NCBI RefSeq assembly: GCF_024661895.1
Contig: NZ_CP102453.1
Span: 1,798,001 to 1,862,000, forward strand
Direction: 5' to 3'
Length of the DNA: 64,000 nt
Source of the DNA: Fundicoccus culcitae
GTDB lineage: Bacteria; Bacillota; Bacilli; Lactobacillales; Aerococcaceae
The translations under genes and the position numbers were made by a program. Position 1 is the first letter of the stretch, and each line of letters begins with the position of its first letter. Of this stretch, positions 1-7,878 are shown piece after piece. Below the pieces are notes generated by a model. That model was not told where the DNA came from and did not search any database. It saw only the letters and a program-made list of their open reading frames with translations.

Positions 1-115
1 AACCAACCACGGCCATATAATGAACGTCGTTATCCACGGCTTGTTGGATAATTTGATCTTCAATACCATCAAATTGATCGGCATTTAAATGTGTGTGTGT
101 ATCAAATAACTTCAC
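1..115 (-). CDS. tatD: TatD family metal-dependent hydrolase (5' part only)
   Basis: Only the first 38 codons lie in the window; the rest runs off the left edge. The start is GTG at 115, preceded at about 8 nt by GAAGGAG. The N-terminus reads MKLFDTHTHLNADQFDG. The early D-T-H-x-H is the metal-binding HxH signature of TatD-type TIM-barrel nucleases. TatD proteins are cytoplasmic magnesium-dependent 3'-5' exonucleases. tatD lying downstream of metG is a common Firmicutes order, which agrees. Family assignment is firm; the exact substrate cannot be judged from a fragment. Confidence 0.85.
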   Translation of the reverse strand, partial: MKLFDTHTHLNADQFDGIEDQIIQQAVDNDVHYMAVVG

Positions 116-140
116 TATTATTCTCCTTCATTCAGCAAAA

Positions 141-794
141 CTATGGGCGTGTCCAAATCATATAAATTAAAACAAATCCAATGATAATACTCACGACGCC
201 ACCAAAACCAACCCTAAACAAACCAAATTCAGAAGGTTCAACATTTTTAAACATGATTCCTTCAGTTAATTGCCATGCACGTCTAACATCACTGATAATA
301 AATATTCCCCATCCAATTAATAGAATCGGCATCCACAAAGTCCTAATAATAAATGATTGGCGTTCGCTATTACTTGTTCGCGCTTGACATTCAGCGTTTT
401 TAACCATTTGTTGCATCGAACTTAACGTAATGGGAAAATTATTTGTATCCGAAAATTGAATTTCGTTATCAATGACTTCATAAGTGACGGTTTCACCTAA
501 GACGGATAGCGTATTGTCAGTCACGTTAACTTTTCCTGTAACATTGTTTGGACGCGTCATATAAGTTAAAAAGTAAGCAACCAGTGAGGTGTATTCCGTT
601 CGCTCTTCTTGATCTTTAATATCATTTAAATTAGCACGTTCACCATACTTAGCTTCTAACTCATCCAAGCGCTCGCGACGTTGTTGGTGAATTTGTTCAT
701 CACTGACACTCACTTCAATCTCTTCTACCCGATGGCTACATCCAGCTAACAAAATGAAAAGACTAAATAAAATTAACATAGACACTTTTTTCAT
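141..794 (-). CDS. Putative lipoprotein with two C-terminal membrane segments, unknown function
   Basis: 217 aa. The N-terminus MKKVSMLILFSLFILLAGC is a lipoprotein signal with lipobox LAGC, so the protein should be lipidated and exported. ATG at 794 is chosen over GTG at 801-803 because GGAG lies 8 nt before the ATG but abuts the GTG. A polar region rich in Glu and Arg follows, then an extracellular stretch, and then two hydrophobic segments (about residues 150-172 and 190-214). That is unusual for a lipoprotein, which normally stays outside the membrane. I do not recognise the family. It lies between metG and tatD, 25 nt before tatD, and may be co-transcribed with it. Confidence 0.7.
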   Translation of the reverse strand: MKKVSMLILFSLFILLAGCSHRVEEIEVSVSDEQIHQQRRERLDELEAKYGERANLNDIKDQEERTEYTSLVAYFLTYMTRPNNVTGKVNVTDNTLSVLGETVTYEVIDNEIQFSDTNNFPITLSSMQQMVKNAECQARTSNSERQSFIIRTLWMPILLIGWGIFIISDVRRAWQLTEGIMFKNVEPSEFGLFRVGFGGVVSIIIGFVLIYMIWTRP

Positions 795-947
795 AACAAT
801 CACTCCTTTAGACTCGTAGATAGTAATGCATGTCCAGCCAAAGCTGCCACATGGTGTGTGCTTATTTTTATTTTATGCGTCTTTTATGAAAATTGCCACT
901 AAAAGCTTTCAAGCAGTAGTTTGTGAAAGGTAGGGATAGTTACAAAT

Positions 948-987
948 AATCCGAACGTCCAATCAATAGCGACTGAACATTCGGATT
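948..987 (-). terminator. Hairpin downstream of metG
   Basis: AATCCGAACGT (948-958) pairs with ACATTCGGATT (977-987) with one mismatch, 21 nt past the metG stop. The T-tract is weak. The right arm shares the 13-mer TGAACATTCGGAT with the hairpin after uvrA (near 39757). Confidence 0.55.
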
Positions 988-1008
988 TTAGGAGCGATCA
1001 TTATTATG

Positions 1009-3039
1009 CTAACCTAACAAAGCCCCATTTGGCATATCGGCTGGTGCAAAAATTAAGCTTAATTGACCATCCTTTTCGGCTGATAAAATCATACCTTGAC
1101 TCAGATGCCCCATCATTTTGCGTGGTTTCAAATTAGCCACAATACATAATTTTTTACCCATAAGTTCTTGATAGTTAGGATAAAACTTGGCAATACCCGA
1201 TAAGATTTGACGATGACCTTTGTCACCAGCATCTAATCTAAATTTCAATAATTTATTAGAACCTTCAACCGGCTCAACATCAATTACTTCTGCGACTTTC
1301 ATTTCGACTTGAGCAAACTGTTCAAATTCCACACTTTCAGTTTCTTCATAGACTAACTCAACCTTTGCCGGATCCCAGTCATCGACTACTTCATCCGTTG
1401 ATGAACTAACCTTTCCTGACATGTGTTCAGAAATATAAGCGACTTCTTGTTCAACATCGAATCGAGGGAAAATTGGTACACCTTTTTCAATAACTGTCAC
1501 ATCGGCAGGCATTTGCCCCCAGGCTAACGCTTCAATCGTCAAATCCATTTGATCAGGCATACCCAATTGAGTAAAGATTTGCGTTGGTGCTTGCGTTAAA
1601 AACGGACGTAATAAGTGCGCTACAATTCTTAAGGTTTCAGCTAAGTGATACATGACGGATTTTAATTTTCCTGTATCGGCTTCATTTTTAGCCAATACCC
1701 ACGGTGTTGTTTCGTCGATGTATTTATTGGCACGTGAAACAATGGTCATGACGTGTTCGATAGAAGTAGCGATTTTTAAGTCATCAAAACCTTGATGGTA
1801 AGCTTGTATATGTTCTGTAATAAAGGCTTCATATTCTGAATCCACCACTGTGGCTTCATGCTCATCGCGATGAGTAGGTACCTTACCTGCAAAATACTTG
1901 TTCATCATTGCAATGGTTCTATTTAAGAGATTGCCCAAATCATTGGCTAAATCTGTATTTGTTCGTTTAACAAAATCTTCCGGGGTAAAGGTATTGTCAT
2001 TGCCTTGCGACATTTCACTTAATAAGTAGTAACGGGTTGCATCTAAACCATAGCGTTCAATTAACACTTCTGGATAAACAGCGTTGCCTTTCGATTTAGA
2101 CATTTTCCCATCTTTCATTACTAACCAACCATGCGATAAGATTTGTTTTGGCAACGGCAAATCTAATGCCATTAAAATGGTTGGCCAATAAATGGTATGG
2201 AAACGTGTAATATCTTTACCGATAACATTTAAGTCATTAGGCCAGAATTTTTCAAAGTTTTCTGTGTTATCAGATCCATAACCTAAGGTTGTAATATAGT
2301 TAGCTAAGGCATCAATCCAAACATACACGACATGTTTTGGATTAGATTTTACCGGAATTCCCCATGAAAAAGTGGTTCGCGAAACCGCCAAATCTTCTAA
2401 ACCAGGTTTAATAAAATTATTAACCATTTCAGTTTTTCTAAACTCAGGTACGATAAAATCAGGGTGCTCTTCATAATATTTCAACAAACGATCCGCATAG
2501 TGGCTCATTCTAAAGAAATAAGATTCTTCTTTTACCCATTGCACCTCATTGCCGGTTGGTGCTATACCACCTGTCATATTACCCGCTTCATCCCGGTAAA
2601 CCTCAGCCATTTGACTTTCAGTAAAGTACTCCTCATCACTGACAGAATACCAACCCGAATATTCTCCTAAATAAATATCGCCTTGTTCTAACAATTGTTC
2701 AAAAATATCCTGGATGGCTTTTTCATGCGAAGCATCCGTCGTACGAATAAAATGATCATAGGAAATATCCATTAATTGATATAATTCCTTAATACTATCC
2801 GCCATACCATCAACATAGGTTTTTGGATCCATATGCAATTTTTCAGCAGCTTGTTCAATTTTTTGACCATGTTCGTCTGTTCCGGTATTGAAATAGACAT
2901 CATAACCCATTAGGCGTTTATAACGCGCAATAGCATCAGATAAAACAGTCGAATAGGTGTTACCAATATGTAGTTTTCCACTCGGATAATAAATGGGGGT
3001 GGAAATATAATAGGTTTTTTTATTTGTTTGATTCGTCAC
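1009..3039 (-). CDS. metG: Methionyl-tRNA synthetase
   Basis: 676 aa; charges tRNA-Met with methionine in the cytoplasm. The class I signatures are present: the HIGH-type motif KLHIG at residues 22-26 and KMSKS at 312-316. The knuckle region (around 130-150) has no cysteines, so the zinc site of some MetRS enzymes is absent. An anticodon-binding helical domain follows. The last about 100 residues form an OB-fold tRNA-binding (Trbp111/EMAP-II type) domain starting at FEQFAQVEMKVAEV. The start is GTG at 3039, with GGAGG 9 nt before. A hairpin follows the gene. Length is normal for this two-domain type. Confidence 0.97.
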   Translation of the reverse strand: MTNQTNKKTYYISTPIYYPSGKLHIGNTYSTVLSDAIARYKRLMGYDVYFNTGTDEHGQKIEQAAEKLHMDPKTYVDGMADSIKELYQLMDISYDHFIRTTDASHEKAIQDIFEQLLEQGDIYLGEYSGWYSVSDEEYFTESQMAEVYRDEAGNMTGGIAPTGNEVQWVKEESYFFRMSHYADRLLKYYEEHPDFIVPEFRKTEMVNNFIKPGLEDLAVSRTTFSWGIPVKSNPKHVVYVWIDALANYITTLGYGSDNTENFEKFWPNDLNVIGKDITRFHTIYWPTILMALDLPLPKQILSHGWLVMKDGKMSKSKGNAVYPEVLIERYGLDATRYYLLSEMSQGNDNTFTPEDFVKRTNTDLANDLGNLLNRTIAMMNKYFAGKVPTHRDEHEATVVDSEYEAFITEHIQAYHQGFDDLKIATSIEHVMTIVSRANKYIDETTPWVLAKNEADTGKLKSVMYHLAETLRIVAHLLRPFLTQAPTQIFTQLGMPDQMDLTIEALAWGQMPADVTVIEKGVPIFPRFDVEQEVAYISEHMSGKVSSSTDEVVDDWDPAKVELVYEETESVEFEQFAQVEMKVAEVIDVEPVEGSNKLLKFRLDAGDKGHRQILSGIAKFYPNYQELMGKKLCIVANLKPRKMMGHLSQGMILSAEKDGQLSLIFAPADMPNGALLG

Positions 3040-3204
3040 GAATGAGTGCCTCCTAATTGTTGATTGCTTTTCCCATTATAGCACAGAGCTAGCTAGATTT
3101 CTTGTCTTAATAAACAGGATTATATGGCTTTTTCTAAATCGTTCACTCTTTTCCACTTGCATGTCTTATGAATTTTATCTATGATTAAAGTAAATAAAAT
3201 TTAA

Positions 3205-3330
3205 GCATATAGTTATTTATGGAAATTTGGTTAAATCCCAATACAGTCCCGCCACTGTAATCAGTAGTTATACTGGAGTCAGGTCTTTAAATAAATATAT
3301 TGGACTGTGAATGTTTCGAGGCAAAATGTC
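3205..3330 (+). ncRNA. Cobalamin (adenosylcobalamin) riboswitch aptamer
   Basis: The B12-box core GCCACTG is at 3251-3257 inside CAGTCCCGCCACTGTAA. It is preceded by GGTTAAATCCC and followed by GGAGTCAGG (3275-3283), in the order typical of cobalamin riboswitches. It lies directly before a rho-independent terminator and a DUF4430 lipoprotein plus ECF S component. The expected action is that cobalamin binding favours termination, so the uptake genes are switched on when B12 is scarce. Aptamer limits are approximate, and I have not folded it. Confidence 0.88.
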
Positions 3331-3342
3331 ACACGATATTTA

Positions 3343-3369
3343 ACTAGGCCTCAGTGCCTAGTTTTTTTA
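3343..3369 (+). terminator. Riboswitch expression-platform terminator
   Basis: ACTAGGC (3343-3349), a 6-nt loop and GCCTAGT (3356-3362) form a perfect stem followed by a run of seven T. It is 22 nt before the start of the DUF4430 lipoprotein gene and is the likely ligand-controlled switch. Confidence 0.88.
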
Positions 3370-3390
3370 TTATTAGAAAAGAGGAAAAAC

Positions 3391-3804
3391 ATGAAAAAAT
3401 ATGCATTGTTATTTAGTAGTTTCTTAGTATTAGCTGCTTGCGATACAACGACCGTTGAGAACGACGTTGAATCCCTTGAAGAAAGTGTCGCATCTGTCAG
3501 CGTCGGAGATGAAGTCGCAGAAATTACCGTGACAATCAACCTTTTTATTCCTGATGAAGAAATTGAGGAGACCCATGAATTCCAAACTGAAGATGGCGCT
3601 ATCTTATTAGATGTTATGCAAGCAAACTTTGATATTGTCGATGACAACGGCTTTATCACTTCCATCGATGGTTATGAACAAAACGAAGCAGATAGTAAAT
3701 ATTGGCTTTTTGATATCAATGGCGAAATGGCCGAAGTGGGTGCTGGTGAGTTAGAACTGGCTGAAGGCGATGTCGTTGATTGGAGTTTGGCTGGTTTTGA
3801 GTAA
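3391..3804 (+). CDS. DUF4430 (transcobalamin C-terminal-like) lipoprotein, likely B12 capture
   Basis: 137 aa. The lipobox VLAAC places the lipidated Cys at residue 17, so the protein should be anchored outside the membrane. A short acidic spacer follows. The mature part matches DUF4430 by eye: a beta strand, LLDVMQA, then GYEQNEADSKYWLFDINGE and a closing G-D-V-V-D-W. DUF4430 resembles the C-terminal domain of transcobalamin/intrinsic factor. The start is ATG at 3391 with AGAGGA 6 nt upstream; the frame is open further up but runs into the riboswitch. The riboswitch upstream and the overlapping S-component gene support a role as a surface cobalamin-binding subunit. That function is inferred. 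Confidence 0.82.
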   Translation: MKKYALLFSSFLVLAACDTTTVENDVESLEESVASVSVGDEVAEITVTINLFIPDEEIEETHEFQTEDGAILLDVMQANFDIVDDNGFITSIDGYEQNEADSKYWLFDINGEMAEVGAGELELAEGDVVDWSLAGFE

Positions 3805-4333
3805 TTGGCGTCCGCAATTTAACGTAAAGCGAATCGCCCTCTTGGCTATTTTCGTTTCACTAGCCTATGTTGGCCGGATCCTTTTCCAATTCATTCCCAA
3901 TGTACAGCCTGTAACGGTCATTATTTTGATTATTACCTTAACCACTCATACCCTAGACGGGTTGATTGTGGCGGTTCTATCAATTATCTTATCAAACACC
4001 TTATTAGGTATGGGACCATGGACATTAGCACAAGTTGTTTCCTATGCCTTACTGATTGCTTTTACAGGGGTATTTATTAAACGCTTTTATATCCCTTCAA
4101 ATAAATATAACCGAATCTTTTTCGCTTTTTATGCTTTCCTGATAGGCCTTCTATATGGTTTTATCATCTCTGTTATTAGCGTTAAAATGTATGGTATCAA
4201 TCATTTTTGGGCCTATTACATACGCGGACTGCCTTTTGATTTAGCACACGCTATCGGTAACTTTATTTTTTATCTATTACTTGAGCCTGTCCTATCCCCC
4301 TTAATCAAGAAATACTATCCCAAAAATGTTTAG
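3770..4333 (+). CDS. ECF transporter S component, probably cobalamin-specific (CbrT-like)
   Basis: 187 aa from ATG 3770; five or six hydrophobic membrane segments fill the protein, as in ECF substrate-capture (S) components. It overlaps the end of the DUF4430 lipoprotein gene by 35 nt from this ATG. A later TTG at 3797 (reading SNWRPQFNVKRIA) is a serious alternative, because GGAG lies 11 nt before it. The shared riboswitch makes cobalamin the likely substrate, as for Lactobacillus CbrT. The EcfA/EcfA'/EcfT energising module is not in the window and is presumably encoded elsewhere. Confidence 0.82.
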   Translation: MSLIGVWLVLSNWRPQFNVKRIALLAIFVSLAYVGRILFQFIPNVQPVTVIILIITLTTHTLDGLIVAVLSIILSNTLLGMGPWTLAQVVSYALLIAFTGVFIKRFYIPSNKYNRIFFAFYAFLIGLLYGFIISVISVKMYGINHFWAYYIRGLPFDLAHAIGNFIFYLLLEPVLSPLIKKYYPKNV

Positions 4334-4340
4334 CAAAACA

Positions 4341-4393
4341 AAACATGCCAAACCCGCTTAGATAGCCTTTATCTAAACGCGTTTGGCATGTTT
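4341..4393. terminator. Bidirectional terminator between S component and nrdJ
   Basis: AAACATGCCAAAC (4341-4353) is perfectly complementary to GTTTGGCATGTTT (4381-4393), with a further TTAGATA/TATCTAA pairing inside. It separates the convergent B12-uptake genes and nrdJ and can serve both. Confidence 0.88.
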
Positions 4394-4405
4394 ATTTAGA
4401 TTAAT

Positions 4406-7000
4406 TTACAATCCACACCGCAACTGTGCATGACAATTTGTACAGGTATTGCAACCACCAATATCCTCCACAACTCCCATACGACAAATCGGGCAGGTGT
4501 CACCAACTTCGGATCCATAAACAACATCATCCGTATGCCCTTGTTGCAAATAGTGCTCAGAATGCGCTTTTTCCACTAATTGGCGTAATTCTTCTGAATC
4601 ATCCACAATGCGGGCATCTTCCATCTCAAACAAAGTAATCGTATTATCTTGTTCATTTTCTTCGGCTTCTAAAGTAAGTACTTGCGAATCACGTGATCCA
4701 TCAACATAAACGGTCCCGCCTTTTGCCCCACCTTTAAACAAACGTTCATAAATTTTTGCAACTTGGCTCACAGAATATCCTTTTGGTGCATTGACCGTTT
4801 TAGAAATTGAGCTATCTACCCAACGTTGAATAGTTGTTTGCACATCCACATGTTCCTCAGGAGTCAATTCCATCGCTGACACAAAATAATCCGGTAAATG
4901 ATCCGCATCTGCTTCTGGATGATGATCCAAATATTCTTGAACAATTTGGGAATTCACTTCAATAAATTTCCCAAGTCTACCACTGCGGAAATATTTAAAG
5001 GCAAAGTATGGTTCTAGCCCTGTAGATACACCGACCATCGTTCCTGTACTACCGGTTGGCGCTACAGTTAGTAGATGCGAATTACGGATACCATGTTCAA
5101 GAATACCTTGACGAACATGTTCCGGCATCCGACTGACATAACCCGTATTAATAAAGCGTTCACGTAATTTTTGCGTTTCCGCTTCATTATCTCCGACTAA
5201 GAAAGGGAAACTGCCGCGTTCTTTAGCTAGTTCAATGGAAGTTTCATAAGCTGTTACTGCAATCGTTTCAAACACCTTATCAACGACTTTATTGCCTTCT
5301 GGCGATCCATAACGATGTTGTGTATAGATGAGTAAATCGGCTAACCCCATAACGCCTAAACCAATCCGACGTTCACCCAGGGCTTGTTTACGATTTGCCT
5401 CTAAAAAGTAAGGCGTAGCATCAATAACATTATCCTGCATTCTTACACCCGTACGAACGGTTTGTTTTAATTTAGCGTAATCAACTGTATGGCTTTCTTT
5501 ATTTACCATTTCAGCCAAATTAATGGCAGCTAAGTTACAAACTGAATATGGTGCTAAAGGCTGTTCGCCACAAGGATTGGTTGCAACAACTTTTTGTCCG
5601 TAAGCTTTAGCATTTGTATCGTTATTGGCATTATCAATAAAGAAGACACCAGGCTCCGCTGAATATGTCGCACAAATATTGATTAACTTCCACAGTTCAC
5701 GTGCTTTAATACTGCGATAGACACGGATACCGTATCCTTTGGCTTCCCATTCACGCACATCACCAACTTCTGGCCATTCTGCATTATAGGCAGCCATTTC
5801 AGCTTCTGTGTATGTTTCAACAGCCGGGAAGCGTAATTCCCAATCAGCATCCGCTTCAACGGCTGCCATAAAATCGTTTGTTAATGTAATTGAAATGTTT
5901 GCACCTGTTAAAAATTCTGGATTGTTAACGGAGTAGGTGCCTCCATCTTTCAATTTTTGCTGTGCATTTTCAATCACAGAATCTCCAAAACCACCATATC
6001 CGGGAATCTCTTTATAGCGTACAATATTTTCATACATATCTTGTTCCGTTGCTGAAAGAGGTGTGAATTTTAACTTTTCTTCTGCTAAACGAATAATTTG
6101 TTCATCGTCGGATTGTTCGATTAAAAAGCGTAAAATGCGTGGATTTTGCATTTTAGATATAATGAATTCGATAATATCAGGATGCCAATCAGCCAACATA
6201 ATCATTTGTGCTCCTCGGCGTGATCCACCTTGTTCAACCAAATGTGTTAACTGTGCAATATCATTCAACCAAGATACGGACCCTGAAGATTTCCCGTTCA
6301 CTCCACGTGCTAAAGTATTACGTGGTCTTAAGGTTGAACCATTCGTACCAACGCCACCCCCTCGGCTCATGATTTCCATCACTTCTTTACGATGATCAGA
6401 AATACCACCTCTTGAATCAGGAACCAAGGGCATGACATAGCAATTAAAATACGTTACATCCGTCTTTGAACCCGCACCATACAAAACGCGACCAGCAGGT
6501 ACAAAATTCATGGCTGACAGTTCTTCATAGAAAGCATTAAAGGCTGTTTGTTGTTGCTCCTCATCTTCTTCAATCTCCGCTAATCCTCTTGCGTTTCGTT
6601 TAGCGATTTGTTCATAGTATACCTCGAGCGGTTTATCAATCGTTTCAATATCACGCACAACGATGCCGCTTTCAATCTCGATAGGGTCTTCCAATGAACT
6701 TCTATAAGCTTCTTCAACCCAAATGGTCACTCGATTTTCATCAATGGCTTGGACAATACCTACACCACGTGCTGGGTATTGCGAGTCATTTTTTACGGTC
6801 AAAACAACTAAATCACCAGCTTCTAAAGTGGTTTTAGCTGTATCTTTGAAGGCATACCGATCTAACATGACCATTCGCGAAATACCACTATGGGTGATAT
6901 GCATATCATCCTCAATCGGGTGCACCTGGGGGAATGCTTTAATCGCTTCGTTTAATTGGTTTTTATTCCAATCCATGATTTTATTGGTTTTCAATTCCAT
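4406..7000 (-). CDS. nrdJ: Adenosylcobalamin-dependent ribonucleotide reductase, class II
   Basis: 864 aa. Reduces ribonucleotides to deoxyribonucleotides using B12 to make the thiyl radical, so it needs neither oxygen nor an iron subunit. The finger-loop motif NPCGEQPL has the radical Cys at about residue 477. The redox pair is Cys187 (YFNCYVMPL) and Cys488 (SVCNL). The C-terminus is a Cys-rich ribbon (CPIC, then CNTCTNC and RCGL), typical of NrdJ. The start is ATG at 7000 with AGGAGG 7 nt upstream; the frame is open further 5' but lacks a ribosome site. It is convergent with B12-uptake genes and has candidate NrdR boxes upstream. The reductant is probably thioredoxin (trxB is at 32753-33715). 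Confidence 0.95.
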   Translation of the reverse strand: MELKTNKIMDWNKNQLNEAIKAFPQVHPIEDDMHITHSGISRMVMLDRYAFKDTAKTTLEAGDLVVLTVKNDSQYPARGVGIVQAIDENRVTIWVEEAYRSSLEDPIEIESGIVVRDIETIDKPLEVYYEQIAKRNARGLAEIEEDEEQQQTAFNAFYEELSAMNFVPAGRVLYGAGSKTDVTYFNCYVMPLVPDSRGGISDHRKEVMEIMSRGGGVGTNGSTLRPRNTLARGVNGKSSGSVSWLNDIAQLTHLVEQGGSRRGAQMIMLADWHPDIIEFIISKMQNPRILRFLIEQSDDEQIIRLAEEKLKFTPLSATEQDMYENIVRYKEIPGYGGFGDSVIENAQQKLKDGGTYSVNNPEFLTGANISITLTNDFMAAVEADADWELRFPAVETYTEAEMAAYNAEWPEVGDVREWEAKGYGIRVYRSIKARELWKLINICATYSAEPGVFFIDNANNDTNAKAYGQKVVATNPCGEQPLAPYSVCNLAAINLAEMVNKESHTVDYAKLKQTVRTGVRMQDNVIDATPYFLEANRKQALGERRIGLGVMGLADLLIYTQHRYGSPEGNKVVDKVFETIAVTAYETSIELAKERGSFPFLVGDNEAETQKLRERFINTGYVSRMPEHVRQGILEHGIRNSHLLTVAPTGSTGTMVGVSTGLEPYFAFKYFRSGRLGKFIEVNSQIVQEYLDHHPEADADHLPDYFVSAMELTPEEHVDVQTTIQRWVDSSISKTVNAPKGYSVSQVAKIYERLFKGGAKGGTVYVDGSRDSQVLTLEAEENEQDNTITLFEMEDARIVDDSEELRQLVEKAHSEHYLQQGHTDDVVYGSEVGDTCPICRMGVVEDIGGCNTCTNCHAQLRCGL

Positions 7001-7036
7001 TATATGTCCTCCTAAAAAATACTCATTAAAAAGGGT

Positions 7037-7083
7037 TCGCAACATATAGTTTTATTTTCCTTAAAAAACCCTACATATTGTGT
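7037..7083 (-). promoter_or_regulatory. Pair of candidate NrdR boxes upstream of nrdJ
   Basis: ACCCTACATATTGTGT (7068-7083) matches the NrdR consensus acaCwAtATaTwGtgt at 14 of 16 positions. TCGCAACATATAGTTT (7037-7052) matches at 12 of 16. Their starts are exactly 31 bp apart, three helical turns, as usual for paired NrdR sites. They lie just downstream of the proposed nrdJ promoter. nrdR itself is not in the window. Confidence 0.6.
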
Positions 7084-7090
7084 CTTAGTA

Positions 7091-7119
7091 AGTATAACGA
7101 ATCTAGGCAGTAAAAACAA
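7091..7119 (-). promoter_or_regulatory. Candidate nrdJ promoter
   Basis: Reading the minus strand, -35 TTGTTT (7119-7114), a 17-bp spacer and -10 TATACT (7096-7091). Transcription would begin near 7084, next to the NrdR-like boxes. Confidence 0.5.
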
Positions 7120-7280
7120 TGGATCTAAACTACTTTTCTAGTTTAAAATACTTATATATCAAACTTAAGCAGCAATCCTTAAATTTTGATTAGAATTCAT
7201 GCGGAAATTATTACCTATCAGTATTTGTTATTTTATTGATTTGTTTATTTATTTATATTTAGTTTTAAAAAGCATATTCA

Positions 7281-7309
7281 TTGCACGATAAGACTCGTTA
7301 TCCTATACT
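7281..7309 (+). promoter_or_regulatory. Promoter of the DJ-1/PfpI gene
   Basis: -35 TTGCAC (7281-7286), a 17-bp spacer and -10 TATACT (7304-7309), 31 nt before the start codon. The stretch 7120-7280 between this and the nrdJ promoter is AT-rich, and I see nothing else in it. Confidence 0.7.
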
Positions 7310-7339
7310 AAAAGTAACAAAAAAACAGGAGGTTTTTTG

Positions 7340-7852
7340 ATGGCTAAAGTAGCAACGGTTATAACAAAACTATTTGAAGATGTTGAATTTACTTCTCCTA
7401 AAGAAGCATTAGTTGCAGCAGGACATGAAGTGATAACAATCGGTTTTAACGCTGGCGAAATCATCGAAGGTAAGAAAGGTCAAGCTCGTGTTACAATTGA
7501 AAAAGCTATTGATGAGGTTAATCCAGCTGATTTCGACGCCTTACTCATCCCTGGTGGCTATTCACCGGACCAATTGCGTAAAGATGATCGTTTTTTAGAT
7601 TTCACCCGCCATTTTGCCTTACACCAAAAACCTATTTTCTCAATTTGCCATGGCCCTCAATTACTCGTTAACGCTGGTGTTTTAAGCGGTCGCAACATAA
7701 CGGCGGTTAAGCAAGTGGCGATCGACGTTAAAAATGCTGGTGCCAATTTCTTTGATGAAGCCGTTGTGATTGATCCTACTGGCCTCATATCAAGTCGTAC
7801 ACCAGAAGATTTGCCCGCTTTTAATGCGGCCATTGTCAACGCCCTTAAATAA
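7340..7852 (+). CDS. DJ-1/PfpI family protein (YhbO/PfpI type)
   Basis: 170 aa, a single class I glutamine-amidotransferase-like domain. The nucleophile elbow is FSICHGPQLL (Cys at about residue 103, followed by His). The preceding LIPGGYSPDQLR and the conserved Glu near residue 14 fit the PfpI/YhbO group. Members are described as stress proteins with deglycase, glyoxalase or peptidase activity; which applies here cannot be told. The start is ATG at 7340 after AGGAGG; the TTG just before would leave no proper spacing. It heads a short plus-strand pair with the hydrolase at 7879, 26 nt downstream. Confidence 0.88.
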   Translation: MAKVATVITKLFEDVEFTSPKEALVAAGHEVITIGFNAGEIIEGKKGQARVTIEKAIDEVNPADFDALLIPGGYSPDQLRKDDRFLDFTRHFALHQKPIFSICHGPQLLVNAGVLSGRNITAVKQVAIDVKNAGANFFDEAVVIDPTGLISSRTPEDLPAFNAAIVNALK

Positions 7853-7878
7853 AAACATTTAAGAAAAGGAGCTTTTTT

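Noticed and set aside
3307-3390. Longer N-terminus for the DUF4430 lipoprotein
   Set aside because: It would run through the riboswitch and terminator; the ATG at 3391 has a ribosome site and begins a proper lipoprotein signal.
7001-7180. A second cobalamin riboswitch before nrdJ
   Set aside because: No GCCACTG core or AGTCAGG-like segment on the minus strand; only promoter and NrdR-like boxes are seen.
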